Part shown: positions 45,761 through 54,118 of the stretch, in pieces | Layout of the letters: every line of letters begins with the position of its first letter | Numbering within the stretch: the first letter of the stretch is position 1 | Source of the DNA: Rhizobium sp. 2MFCol3.1 | GTDB taxonomy: Bacteria; Pseudomonadota; Alphaproteobacteria; Rhizobiales; Rhizobiaceae | Reading direction: 5' to 3' | Length of the DNA: 64,000 nucleotides | NCBI RefSeq assembly: GCF_000377565.1 | Contig: NZ_KB898371.1 | Span: 1 to 64,000 of the forward strand | The notes under the pieces: generated by a model | The model's input: the letters and a program-made list of their open reading frames with translations, nothing else | What the model was told of the DNA's origin: nothing | The model's database searches: none | Program-made: the position numbers and the translations under genes

Positions 45761-45785
45761 GCCGGGCACCCCTTCGGTGCCCGGC
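45761..45785 (+). terminator. Intercistronic hairpin after the sugar-binding-protein gene
   Basis: GCCGGGCACC (45761-45770) and GGTGCCCGGC (45776-45785) pair perfectly around a 5-nt CCTTC loop, 8 nt after the stop codon and 34 bp before the permease. It is followed by TTCC. It may be a partial terminator or an RNA stabiliser giving excess binding protein. Confidence 0.65.
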
Positions 45786-45819
45786 TTCCATCTCTCGCTT
45801 CGACTTTGAGGAGAATGAA

Positions 45820-46680
45820 ATGCCGATCCGGAACCGGAGCGCATATTTTTTTCTTGCGCCCTATCTGCTCGTCTTCGCCACTTTCTGGCTATGGCCCATC
45901 ATCAGCTCGTTTCTGATCTCGTTTCAGAACACGCGCGTAAATCCCTGGAAATTCAGCGCTTCCGTGAATTGGGGTCGCCTGATCGGCGATCCCGCCTTCT
46001 ACAATGCGCTCTATAACACGCTGATCATCCTGGTGATCCAGGTGCCCGTCATGATCGCGCTTGCGACGCTCATGGCAGTGCTTTTGAACTCGCCGCTCCT
46101 GAAGGCGCGCCCGCTCTATCGCTTTGCCTTCTTCGCACCCGTCGTCGTCGGCGAGGTGGCCTATGCCGCCGTCTTCCGGCTGATGTTCAGCATAGATTTC
46201 GGCATCGTCAACAAGCTGATCACCTCGGTCGGCCTGTCTCCCGTCTCTTGGTTCGACAATGCCAATGCCGCGATGGCGCTTGTCATCATCGCCGTCACCT
46301 GGCGCTGGGCGGGCTATAACGCCATCATCTTGCTCGCCGGTCTGCAATCGATCCCCGACGATGTCTATGAGGCGGCAACCCTCGACAAGGTGTCGAAGAC
46401 CAAGCAGTTCATCCATATCACCCTGCCGCTGTTGAAGCCGATCATCCTGTTCTGCGTCATCCTGTCTGTCATCGGCACGATGCAGCTCTTCGCGGAACCC
46501 TTCCTGATCACCAATCGCGGTGGTCCCGGCGGCGGCACCGAGACGCTCGGCCTGCTGCTCTATCGCCAGGGCTTCCTGTCGCTGAACTTCGGCTACGCGT
46601 CGGCGATCGCCTACACCATGGCCATTCTCGCCATCACCATCTCGCTGCTCAATCTCTGGGTCGGGAGGGAACAGAAATGA
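45820..46680 (+). CDS. CUT1 sugar ABC transporter permease
   Basis: A 286-residue inner-membrane protein with six predicted helices, beginning SAYFFLAPYLLVFATFWLWP as in LacF/MalF-type permeases. The EAA coupling loop is DDVYEAATLDKVSKTKQFIH and the conserved loop is NRGGPGGGTETLGLLLY. It overlaps the next permease by 4 bp (ATGA). It is part of the sugar importer next to xylD/xylX. Confidence 0.92.
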   Translation: MPIRNRSAYFFLAPYLLVFATFWLWPIISSFLISFQNTRVNPWKFSASVNWGRLIGDPAFYNALYNTLIILVIQVPVMIALATLMAVLLNSPLLKARPLYRFAFFAPVVVGEVAYAAVFRLMFSIDFGIVNKLITSVGLSPVSWFDNANAAMALVIIAVTWRWAGYNAIILLAGLQSIPDDVYEAATLDKVSKTKQFIHITLPLLKPIILFCVILSVIGTMQLFAEPFLITNRGGPGGGTETLGLLLYRQGFLSLNFGYASAIAYTMAILAITISLLNLWVGREQK

Positions 46681-47513
46681 AGTCCAAGTCCCAATCCAAG
46701 ATGCTGCAGACCGTGCTGCTGCATGTCGTGCTGACGCCGCTCGCCATCGTCTGGCTTTTTCCGATCTGGATGATGTTCGTCTTCTCGACCATGCCCGACT
46801 ACGGCATCTTCAGCCCTGACATCGTGCTCTGGCCGTCGACGAACTTCGTCGAGAACTTCAAGAACCTGCAGGCAGATACAGACTTCGTGCGTGCCATGTT
46901 CATCTCGGTCGTGGTCGCCTCGGTCTATACCTTCCTGTCGGTTCTGCTGACCTCGATGGCGGGCTGGGCGCTGGCGCGCTACCGCTTCGTCGGAAAGTCG
47001 ATGGTCGTCGCCATCATTCTCGGCACCATCACGCTGCCCTTCGCCGTCGTCGTCATCCCGCAGTTCATCATGGTGGCCCGTGAGTTCAAGCTCGCCAACA
47101 CCTGGGTGGCGCTGATCGTCCCGCCGCTGTTCAACTCGCTCGGCGTGTTGTTCATGCGTCAGGCCTTCTCGATGATGCCGGCGGAACTCTTCGATGCCGC
47201 GCGTGTCGAAGGGGTCAAGGAGCGGCAGATCTTCCTGCGGATCGCCTTGCCGCTGGCACGCCCGACGATGGCGGCGCTCGCAATCATCCTCTTCCTGGCG
47301 TCGTGGAACAACTACCTCTGGCCGCTGCTCATCAATTCCAAGCCCGGAATGATGACCGCGCCGGTGGCGCTCGGATCGCTGATCGGTCTCACCAAGGTTT
47401 CATGGGGCGGCATCATGGCCGGCGCCATGCTGCTCACCGCGCCGATCCTCGTGGTCTTCGTGTTCCTGCAACGTCACTTCATCGCCGGCATTTCGGCCGG
47501 CGCAGTCAAATAG
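46677..47513 (+). CDS. CUT1 sugar ABC transporter permease
   Basis: A 278-residue inner-membrane permease of the LacG/MalG type. The EAA loop is AELFDAARVEGVKERQIFLR followed by IALPLARPTMAALAI, and the C-terminus is FIAGISAGAVK. Translation is coupled to the preceding permease. A 14-bp gap leads to the ATPase gene. With that permease it forms the heterodimeric membrane channel. Confidence 0.92.
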   Translation: MKSKSQSKMLQTVLLHVVLTPLAIVWLFPIWMMFVFSTMPDYGIFSPDIVLWPSTNFVENFKNLQADTDFVRAMFISVVVASVYTFLSVLLTSMAGWALARYRFVGKSMVVAIILGTITLPFAVVVIPQFIMVAREFKLANTWVALIVPPLFNSLGVLFMRQAFSMMPAELFDAARVEGVKERQIFLRIALPLARPTMAALAIILFLASWNNYLWPLLINSKPGMMTAPVALGSLIGLTKVSWGGIMAGAMLLTAPILVVFVFLQRHFIAGISAGAVK

Positions 47514-47527
47514 TCGGGGAACGCCTG

Positions 47528-48613
<1,086 letters not shown>

Positions 48614-48685
48614 CCAATCTTTTCCATCCCAAGACTTCAATCCCAAGACTTGCAACTGACTGACATGAAAGAAGAGGACTTTCCC

Positions 48686-50689
48686 ATGAGCTCAGATCAA
48701 CCGATCCGCTGGGGTATCATCGGCCCGGGCACCATTGCGCGCACCTTCGCCGATGGCATCGCGCATTCGCGCACCGGCAAGCTCGTCGCCATCGCCACCC
48801 GCAATCCCGAAAAGCCGGGTCTCGCTGAGAACTTCCCCGGCGCCCGCATCGTCAAGGGCTACGAGGCGCTGCTTGAAGATAGCGAGATCGACGCCGTCTA
48901 CATCGCCGTGCCGCACACCGGCCATGCCGAATGGGCGATCAAGGCGATCCGGGCAGGCAAGCATGTGCTGGTCGAAAAGCCGATCGCGCTCACTTCATAC
49001 GATGCCGACGCCATCTATCATGAAGCCAAGAAGGCCGGCGTCTTCGCGGGCGAGGCCTTCATGTACCGCGTCCATCCGCAGACCGCGAAGATCGTCGAGC
49101 TGGTAAAGTCCGGCGCCATCGGCGCGCTGCGCGTCATCCGCACCAGCTTCGGTTTCAACATGGGCACGTTCCGCCCGGAACACCGCCTGTTTGCCAACGA
49201 GACCGCCGGCGGCGGCATTCTCGATGTCGGCGGCTATCCTGTCTCCATGGCCCGGCTGATCGCGGGTGCTGCCGAAGGCAAGCCGTTCCTCGAGCCGGAA
49301 AAGGTCGCGGGCGTCGGCCATCTCGGCCAGTCGGGCGTCGATGAGTGGGCGTCCGCCGTGCTGCAGTTCCCGGGCGGCGTCATTGCCGAGGTCTCGTGCT
49401 CGATCATGGCCAACCAGGACAACACGCTGCGCATCATCGGCTCGGAAGGCCGCATCGAGGTCAAGGACTTCTGGTTCGCGTCGGGCCACAAGGGCGGCGT
49501 CGGCAAGATCGAGCTCTTCAAGGGCAACGAGCAGCAAACGATCGAGGTCAAGGAAGATCGCTGGCTCTATTCGTTCGAAGTCGACGCGGCGGGCGATGCC
49601 ATCCGTGCCGGCCAGCAAGAATTTACATCTCCCGGCATGGGCTGGGCCGATTCCGTCGGCAATCTGCGGGTGCTCGACCAGTGGCGCGCGTCGATCGGCC
49701 TGGAATACAGCGTCGAGAAGGCGGCAAAGCGGGTGAACAATCTTGCCGGCGACAAGGTCACGCTCGGCAACAGCATTCCCAAGCGCGCCATCCCGGGCAT
49801 CTCCAAGCCCGCCTCGGTCGTCACGCTCGGCTTCGAGTTCTTCCCGAACTTCGCCGCCGCCTCGCTGACGCTTGATGCCTTCTATGAAGCCGGCGGCAAT
49901 GTCTTCGACACCGCCTTTATCTATGGCGGCGGCAAGACCGAGAGCATCTTCGGCGACTGGCACACCAGCCGCAATGTCAACCGCGAAGGGATCGTGCTGA
50001 TCGGCAAGGGCGCGCACTCGCCGCTGGTCTACCCCGATGTCATCGCAAAGCAGCTCGACCAGTCGCTCAATCGTCTGAAGACTGATTATGTCGACATCTA
50101 CTTCATGCACCGCGACAACACCGATGTGCCTGTTGGCGAGTTCGTCGATGCCATGGACGCAGAGGTCAAGCGTGGCCGCATCCGGGGCATATTCGGCGGC
50201 TCCAACTGGACCCGCGAGCGCATGGATGAGGCAGCGGCCTATGCCGCGAAGAACGGCAAACTGGCGCCGGCTGCGCTGTCGAACAACTACTCGCTCGCCG
50301 AAATGCTCGACCCGATCTGGGCCGGTTGCGTGACGTCGTCGACCGACGAATGGAAGACATGGCTCAACGAGCGGCAGGTGCCGAACTTCGCATGGTCCAG
50401 CCAGGGCCGCGGCTTCTTCACCGACCGTGCCGGTCGCGACAAGCATGACGACGAGGAAATCGTTCGTTGCTGGTATTCCGACCGCAACTTCGTGCGCCGC
50501 GACCGTGCGATCGAGCTGGCGGGCAAGCTCGGCCGCAGCCCGATCCACATCGCGCTCGCCTATGTGATCGCCCAGCCGTTCCCGGTCATTCCGCTGATCG
50601 GACCACGCACGATCGCCGAGCTGGAAGACAGCCTTTCGGCGCTCGATATCAAGCTGACACCGGAACAGGTGAAGTGGCTCGAGGCATAA
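48686..50689 (+). CDS. Fusion of Gfo/Idh/MocA oxidoreductase and aldo/keto reductase
   Basis: A 667-residue two-enzyme protein with no stop or shift between the parts. Residues 1-345 are a Gfo/Idh/MocA dehydrogenase: Rossmann motif WGIIGPGTIARTF, the catalytic-Lys segment HVLVEKPIALT and a C-terminal sheet like that of D-xylose/dihydrodiol dehydrogenases. Residues 370-667 are an AKR: Asp and Tyr in VFDTAFIYGGGKTE, Lys in LIGKGAHSP, His in YFMHRDN, cofactor segment PLIGPRTIAELEDSL. Both active sites look intact. ATG 48686 has GAGG 9 nt upstream; ATG 48665 is an alternative. It ends the sugar ABC operon, followed by a terminator. Likely a sugar dehydrogenase/reductase of the same pathway. Confidence 0.88.
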   Translation: MSSDQPIRWGIIGPGTIARTFADGIAHSRTGKLVAIATRNPEKPGLAENFPGARIVKGYEALLEDSEIDAVYIAVPHTGHAEWAIKAIRAGKHVLVEKPIALTSYDADAIYHEAKKAGVFAGEAFMYRVHPQTAKIVELVKSGAIGALRVIRTSFGFNMGTFRPEHRLFANETAGGGILDVGGYPVSMARLIAGAAEGKPFLEPEKVAGVGHLGQSGVDEWASAVLQFPGGVIAEVSCSIMANQDNTLRIIGSEGRIEVKDFWFASGHKGGVGKIELFKGNEQQTIEVKEDRWLYSFEVDAAGDAIRAGQQEFTSPGMGWADSVGNLRVLDQWRASIGLEYSVEKAAKRVNNLAGDKVTLGNSIPKRAIPGISKPASVVTLGFEFFPNFAAASLTLDAFYEAGGNVFDTAFIYGGGKTESIFGDWHTSRNVNREGIVLIGKGAHSPLVYPDVIAKQLDQSLNRLKTDYVDIYFMHRDNTDVPVGEFVDAMDAEVKRGRIRGIFGGSNWTRERMDEAAAYAAKNGKLAPAALSNNYSLAEMLDPIWAGCVTSSTDEWKTWLNERQVPNFAWSSQGRGFFTDRAGRDKHDDEEIVRCWYSDRNFVRRDRAIELAGKLGRSPIHIALAYVIAQPFPVIPLIGPRTIAELEDSLSALDIKLTPEQVKWLEA

Positions 50690-50716
50690 TACATCGTCTT
50701 CCAGGATGATGTGAGA

Positions 50717-50753
50717 AAGCGGGAATTCGGGCTCCGGATTCCCGCTTTTTTTT
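50717..50753 (+). terminator. Rho-independent terminator of the sugar ABC/fusion operon
   Basis: AAGCGGGAAT (50717-50726) pairs with ATTCCCGCTT (50738-50747) and a run of eight T follows the last C (50746-50753). It lies 28 bp after the fusion-gene stop codon. Textbook structure. Confidence 0.92.
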
Positions 50754-50892
50754 CTGGCGTTCGCCGCCATTCGACCTATATCGGTCTCAGCGCTCCGACG
50801 AAGGGTTGGAGCAGCGCTCGGATGGGCGCAATTTCGCGCGATCAGCTGTTTGGCGACCCCGCGCTTAGGCATGAACGATACAGGAGCATCCC

Positions 50893-51246
50893 ATGAAACC
50901 GCTCTTTTCAATCGCAGCGCCCCTGGCGCTCGTGACGCAGCTGGCGTTGACGCCGATCGCGTTGGCGCAGGAGCCGGTGGTCGGTGTGTGGAAGACGCAG
51001 GTCGGAACGACGGCGACGATCGCGGAATGCGGCAACGGCTATTGCATCACCATGAAGACCGGCGATCATGCCGGCCAGAAGATCGGTTCGTTTACCGGCG
51101 AGAACGGCAATTTCACCGGCACGATCATCGAGCCCGACAGCAAGAAGACGTTTGACGGCGTGCTGACCGTCTCCGGCGACACGGTGAAGATGCGCGGCTG
51201 CACGATGAAGGTCATCTGCCGCTCGCTGATCTGGACGCGCCTCTAA
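50893..51246 (+). CDS. DUF2147-like secreted protein
   Basis: A 117-residue protein with a signal peptide (PLFSIAAPLALVTQLAL, cleavage near ALAQE) and a mature beta-rich domain beginning EPVVGVWKTQVGTTATIAEC, the opening of DUF2147 proteins. Cys pairs (AECGNGYC; GCTMKVIC) suggest disulfides in the periplasm. It is shorter than most members (about 140). Similar proteins are widespread in rhizobia and have no known role. It is monocistronic, just downstream of a terminator, and convergent with the next small gene by one base. Confidence 0.8.
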   Translation: MKPLFSIAAPLALVTQLALTPIALAQEPVVGVWKTQVGTTATIAECGNGYCITMKTGDHAGQKIGSFTGENGNFTGTIIEPDSKKTFDGVLTVSGDTVKMRGCTMKVICRSLIWTRL

Positions 51247-51247
51247 G

Positions 51248-51553
51248 TTAGCGCCGCAGTCCCTCGATGACTGCCTGATATTCGTGAGCGAGCGAGATTG
51301 CCGCTTTTGCAACCACGGGGTTGATCGAATTCCGATCAATCGCCTTTGAGCATGTCTCGAACAGTCCGCGCAGCTCGCATTCGATCTCGGACAGTTCGGG
51401 ATATTGCTGCACAAGCACGTGCGGAAGCAGTTTTGCTTTCGTTTTCATGGATTTGGAACCGATCCATATATCCGGCGACGCAATCGTAGCGTTCAGGATG
51501 GCGGTTTCAAGCTGTCCGGTGGCACTCACGATGTCAGTGACCAAAGCCGTCAT
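51248..51553 (-). CDS. Small hypothetical protein
   Basis: A 101-residue protein with predicted mixed helices and no signal peptide, membrane helix or recognisable domain. ATG 51553 is preferred because GGAGGGAAGA lies directly upstream; the frame extends to 51604 without a ribosome binding site. The C-terminal half (ELRGLFETCSKAIDRNSINP; AKAAISLAHEYQAVIEGLRR) looks helical and hydrophilic. I do not recognise the family. It is convergent with the DUF2147-like gene. Confidence 0.55.
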   Translation of the reverse strand: MTALVTDIVSATGQLETAILNATIASPDIWIGSKSMKTKAKLLPHVLVQQYPELSEIECELRGLFETCSKAIDRNSINPVVAKAAISLAHEYQAVIEGLRR

Positions 51554-51796
51554 TCTTCCCTCCAAGCAAAGAACCCGAAGATGACGATGCATATCTCGTG
51601 CCAACTTTGGCGCGGCGGTTTACGCGCGGATCGGCGGCATCTGAATCGGCACAGCAGATGTCGGCCCGTTAGTCTTTCGTTAGTCAGATTCGATAGTGTG
51701 GCACCGGTTCTAGGAACCGACTGGCAGCTTGGACCTTTATCACGACATGGTTGTTGGAAGGTTGTAGATCACGCTTGATCTCGTCCAAAACGATCT

Positions 51797-51810
51797 GAAG
51801 TGCGCACTTC
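51797..51810. promoter_or_regulatory. Perfect 14-bp palindrome upstream of the repeat-protein gene
   Basis: GAAGTGCGCACTTC is a perfect palindrome 68 bp upstream of the secreted repeat-protein start. It is followed by TTGACC and by a GGGCC-TTTT-GGCCC hairpin (51823-51836) in the leader. It is a good candidate operator for a dimeric regulator. I do not recognise the motif. Confidence 0.45.
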
Positions 51811-51877
51811 CGCTCTTGACCTGGGCCTTTTGGCCCCGGGGCTCATGCCCTTTAAGGACATAACGGAGGAAAAGACG

Positions 51878-53242
51878 ATGTACTTGAAATCGACAATTGC
51901 GATCCTCGCTGCCGGCTGCGCCAGTGTGCTTGTTCCGCCGCAGGCATCGGCGTTTGATATCGGAGGATCGAACGGCATTAGCGTCAACAGCAATGGCGGC
52001 GGACTGAACGTGTCTATCGGCGGCGCCAACGGCGTCAACGCCACGGTCGGTGGCGGCTCGAACCTCGCCAATGTCTCCGTCGGCGGGACCGGCGGCGTAA
52101 ATGCCGATGTCGGCGGCAATTCGACCGGCGGCCTTGGCGTGAATGCGACGGTGGGCGGCGCCAGTGGTATCAATAGCGCCACCGCGGTCGGCGGCAGCAA
52201 TTCGTCGGGCGGTCTCGGTGTCGGGACGACCGCGACGATTGGCGGAGCGAGCGGCGTCAACGCCGATGTCGGCGCAACCGTTGGCGGCTCTTCGAACCTT
52301 GCGACCGTCGGAGCCATCGCCAATGTCGGCGCAGGTGACAATACGCTTGCCGACATCAACGCCAATCTGGCGGTCGGCGGAGCCTCGACCGGTTCCAGCA
52401 CCAGCCAGCCCAACCTCGTCGATCTCGGCACGAGCGTGAACCTCGGTGGCACGAATGGCGTCAATGCCGATGTCGGCGCGACTGTCGGCGGCTCCAACCT
52501 CGCGAACGTGGACGCCGTGGTCAATGTCGGCGGTGGCGACAACACTCTCGCGGACGTCAACGCCAATCTCGGTATCGGCGGCACCTCCGGCGGTAGCGGC
52601 ACTGGCAGCATTGTCGACCTCGGCACGACCGCCAGCATCGGCGGCACGAATGGCGTCAACGCGGATGTCGGCGCGACCGTCGGCGGTTCGAACCTTGCGA
52701 CAGTCGGTGCCGTTGCGAATGTTGGCGCGGGCGACAATACGCTCGCCGACGTCAATGCCAACGTGGGGATCGGCAGTGGCTCCACCGGTAGCGGCTCGGC
52801 AGGCGGTGGGCTCGTCGACGCTGACGTGACCGCCAGCATCGGCGGTACGGGCGGCGTGAACGCCGATGTTGGCGCGACGGTTGGCGGTTCCGGCCCAAGT
52901 GTAGCGGCCATGGCCAATGTCGGGTTGGGTGATAACACGCTGGCCGAAATCAGCCTCGCTATCCCCGGCACCGGATCGGGCGGCACGGATCCCGGCACAC
53001 CCGGCGTCCCTGGTGCTCCCGGAACTCCTGGAAACCCCGGTGGCCCAGGCGCCGGCACCGATCCCGGCGATAACGCCAATGGCGACACGGGTGGCAGCAA
53101 CAGCCGTAACCTGGCGATGATCAACGACATGTCCGCCAGGGACCGCGCCAAGGCCAAGGCAAGCTGCAAGGACGTTGTACGCTCCGGCGGCTTCGAGGCA
53201 GGCCTCGTCAGCCTTTGCAAGATGGTGATGGCAAGCCGCTGA
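51878..53242 (+). CDS. Secreted Gly/Asn/Val-rich repeat protein with collagen-like tract
   Basis: A 454-residue protein with a signal peptide (KSTIAILAAGCASVLVPPQA, cleavage near ASAF) and GGAGGA 8 nt before the ATG. Residues 28-120 hold irregular short GGx(N/S)G repeats. Residues 121-360 hold four imperfect repeats of about 67 residues, each with GVNADVGATVGGS and DNTLA(D/E). Residues 369-393 are a Pro-Gly tract of GTP/GVP/GAP triplets. The last 50 residues form a non-repetitive domain with two Cys (430 and 447). I infer an extracellular surface or matrix protein with a beta-rich repeat core. It matches no family I can name. Confidence 0.82.
   Translation: MYLKSTIAILAAGCASVLVPPQASAFDIGGSNGISVNSNGGGLNVSIGGANGVNATVGGGSNLANVSVGGTGGVNADVGGNSTGGLGVNATVGGASGINSATAVGGSNSSGGLGVGTTATIGGASGVNADVGATVGGSSNLATVGAIANVGAGDNTLADINANLAVGGASTGSSTSQPNLVDLGTSVNLGGTNGVNADVGATVGGSNLANVDAVVNVGGGDNTLADVNANLGIGGTSGGSGTGSIVDLGTTASIGGTNGVNADVGATVGGSNLATVGAVANVGAGDNTLADVNANVGIGSGSTGSGSAGGGLVDADVTASIGGTGGVNADVGATVGGSGPSVAAMANVGLGDNTLAEISLAIPGTGSGGTDPGTPGVPGAPGTPGNPGGPGAGTDPGDNANGDTGGSNSRNLAMINDMSARDRAKAKASCKDVVRSGGFEAGLVSLCKMVMASR
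52238..52960 (+). repeat. Four tandem coding repeats of about 200 bp
   Basis: Repeat units begin at about 52238, 52442, 52637 and 52838 (68, 65 and 67 codons apart). Each starts with a segment reading (I/L)GG(A/T)xGVNADVGATVGGS and contains GDNTLADVNAN or a close variant about 35 residues later; the last unit is partial. The copies differ at many silent and some coding positions, so they are old duplications or under slow turnover. Confidence 0.8.
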
Positions 53243-53257
53243 TCTTTCCGAAATCAT

Positions 53258-53282
53258 AAAGGGCGCCGATTTGGCGCCCTTT
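53258..53282. terminator. Bidirectional terminator between repeat-protein gene and GntR gene
   Basis: AAAGGGCGCC (53258-53267) pairs perfectly with GGCGCCCTTT (53273-53282) with a 5-nt loop. A and T runs on the two sides let it act on both strands. It sits between two convergent genes. Confidence 0.85.
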
Positions 53283-53295
53283 CCGCGTTCACTGT

Positions 53296-53997
53296 TTACT
53301 CGAACAGGTCGGGATGATCCGCCTCGATTTGCGGCAAATCCGACAATATCCCATTGAGGTGCGCGCGCATGGCGGCAACCGCGGCATCCGCATCGCGTCC
53401 GTCGATCGCCGTGATGATCGCCTCGTGCTCGGTGATCAGCCGCATCATGGAATCGGGATGGCGGAGCTGCAGATTGCAGACGCGGTCCATATGCGCCTTG
53501 ATGTCGGCGATCGCGCTCCAGGCGAGACTGCAGCCGGCGCCTTCGGCAATCGCGATATGAAACTGCTCGTCCTCGCGCCGGAATGCGTTGTGATCGTGCG
53601 CCTCCATCGCCATCCGCTGCTTGCCGATAATCGTGTCGATCCGGCGGCGCGTCCAGCTGTCGAAGCTCTCGCTGGCGCGCCGTGCAACGGCGGTCTCCAG
53701 CGCCTCGCGCACGAAGCGCGCCTCCATCATCTGCCGCGCCGAGATCCGGACGACGACCGTGCCCCTGTTGGGACGCACATCGACCAGCTTCGATCTACCG
53801 AGCGCGATCAGCGCCTCGCGCACCGGCTGGCGCGAGACGCCCATGCGCGTGGCGATCTCCTGCTCGGAAAGCCGTGTTCCCGGCGCCAGTTCCAGCTTGA
53901 TGATCTGCTCGCGCAGGTCGCGTTCCACCTGGGCCGCAGCGGTTTCGCCGGTCTCAATCTTCAAGGATTCGAGGTTCATGTCTTTCGTCGCCGTCAT
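53296..53997 (-). CDS. GntR family (FadR subfamily) transcriptional regulator
   Basis: A 233-residue regulator. The N-terminal winged HTH is at residues 22-85 (LREQIIKLELAPGTRLSEQE; MGVSRQPVREALIAL). The C-terminal all-helical FCD domain (about 95-220) has the metal-site residues in FHIAIAEGAGCSLAW and EHEAIITAIDGRDADAAVAA. FadR-type proteins usually repress sugar-acid or organic-acid genes. It is divergent from the aldehyde dehydrogenase gene and hence from the whole uronate-type cluster. Tandem repeats in the divergent promoter are candidate binding sites. The start could also be at MNLESLK, 6 residues in. Confidence 0.9.
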   Translation of the reverse strand: MTATKDMNLESLKIETGETAAAQVERDLREQIIKLELAPGTRLSEQEIATRMGVSRQPVREALIALGRSKLVDVRPNRGTVVVRISARQMMEARFVREALETAVARRASESFDSWTRRRIDTIIGKQRMAMEAHDHNAFRREDEQFHIAIAEGAGCSLAWSAIADIKAHMDRVCNLQLRHPDSMMRLITEHEAIITAIDGRDADAAVAAMRAHLNGILSDLPQIEADHPDLFE

Positions 53998-54000
53998 GCG

Positions 54001-54039
54001 TTGACATCCAATTTAAACCACCATACAGTACCATACAAT
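54001..54039 (+). promoter_or_regulatory. Promoter with tandem repeats, candidate GntR operator
   Basis: TTGACA (54001-54006) is followed after 17 bp by TACAGT (54024-54029), a good -35/-10 pair about 90 bp before the aldehyde dehydrogenase start. Two direct decamers, ACCATACAGT and ACCATACAAT (54020-54039), overlap the -10. A repressor bound here would block the promoter, and the divergent GntR protein is the natural candidate. Confidence 0.55.
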
Positions 54040-54118
54040 TCAAACGCAACATAAATCCGGTGGTCCGAAACCGGGTAAAAAGGGAGGGCCGGCACGATGT
54101 GTCGGCTTTAAGGGAAAC

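Noticed and set aside
48995..50911. 638-codon minus-strand frame opposite the Gfo/Idh-AKR fusion
   Set aside because: Antisense to two intact enzyme domains; no recognisable motif.
52238..52960. Tandem repeats considered as a CRISPR array or non-coding satellite
   Set aside because: The repeat period is about 200 bp, copies are imperfect, the repeats keep one reading frame and code for matching residues, and no spacer-repeat pattern exists.
51769..53257. Two overlapping minus-strand frames of 483 and 505 codons opposite the secreted repeat protein
   Set aside because: They arise because the repeats lack stops in several frames. The plus-strand frame has the signal peptide, a strong ribosome binding site and sensible codon use. 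One minus frame is Pro/Thr rich only because Gly/Asn codons are read backwards.
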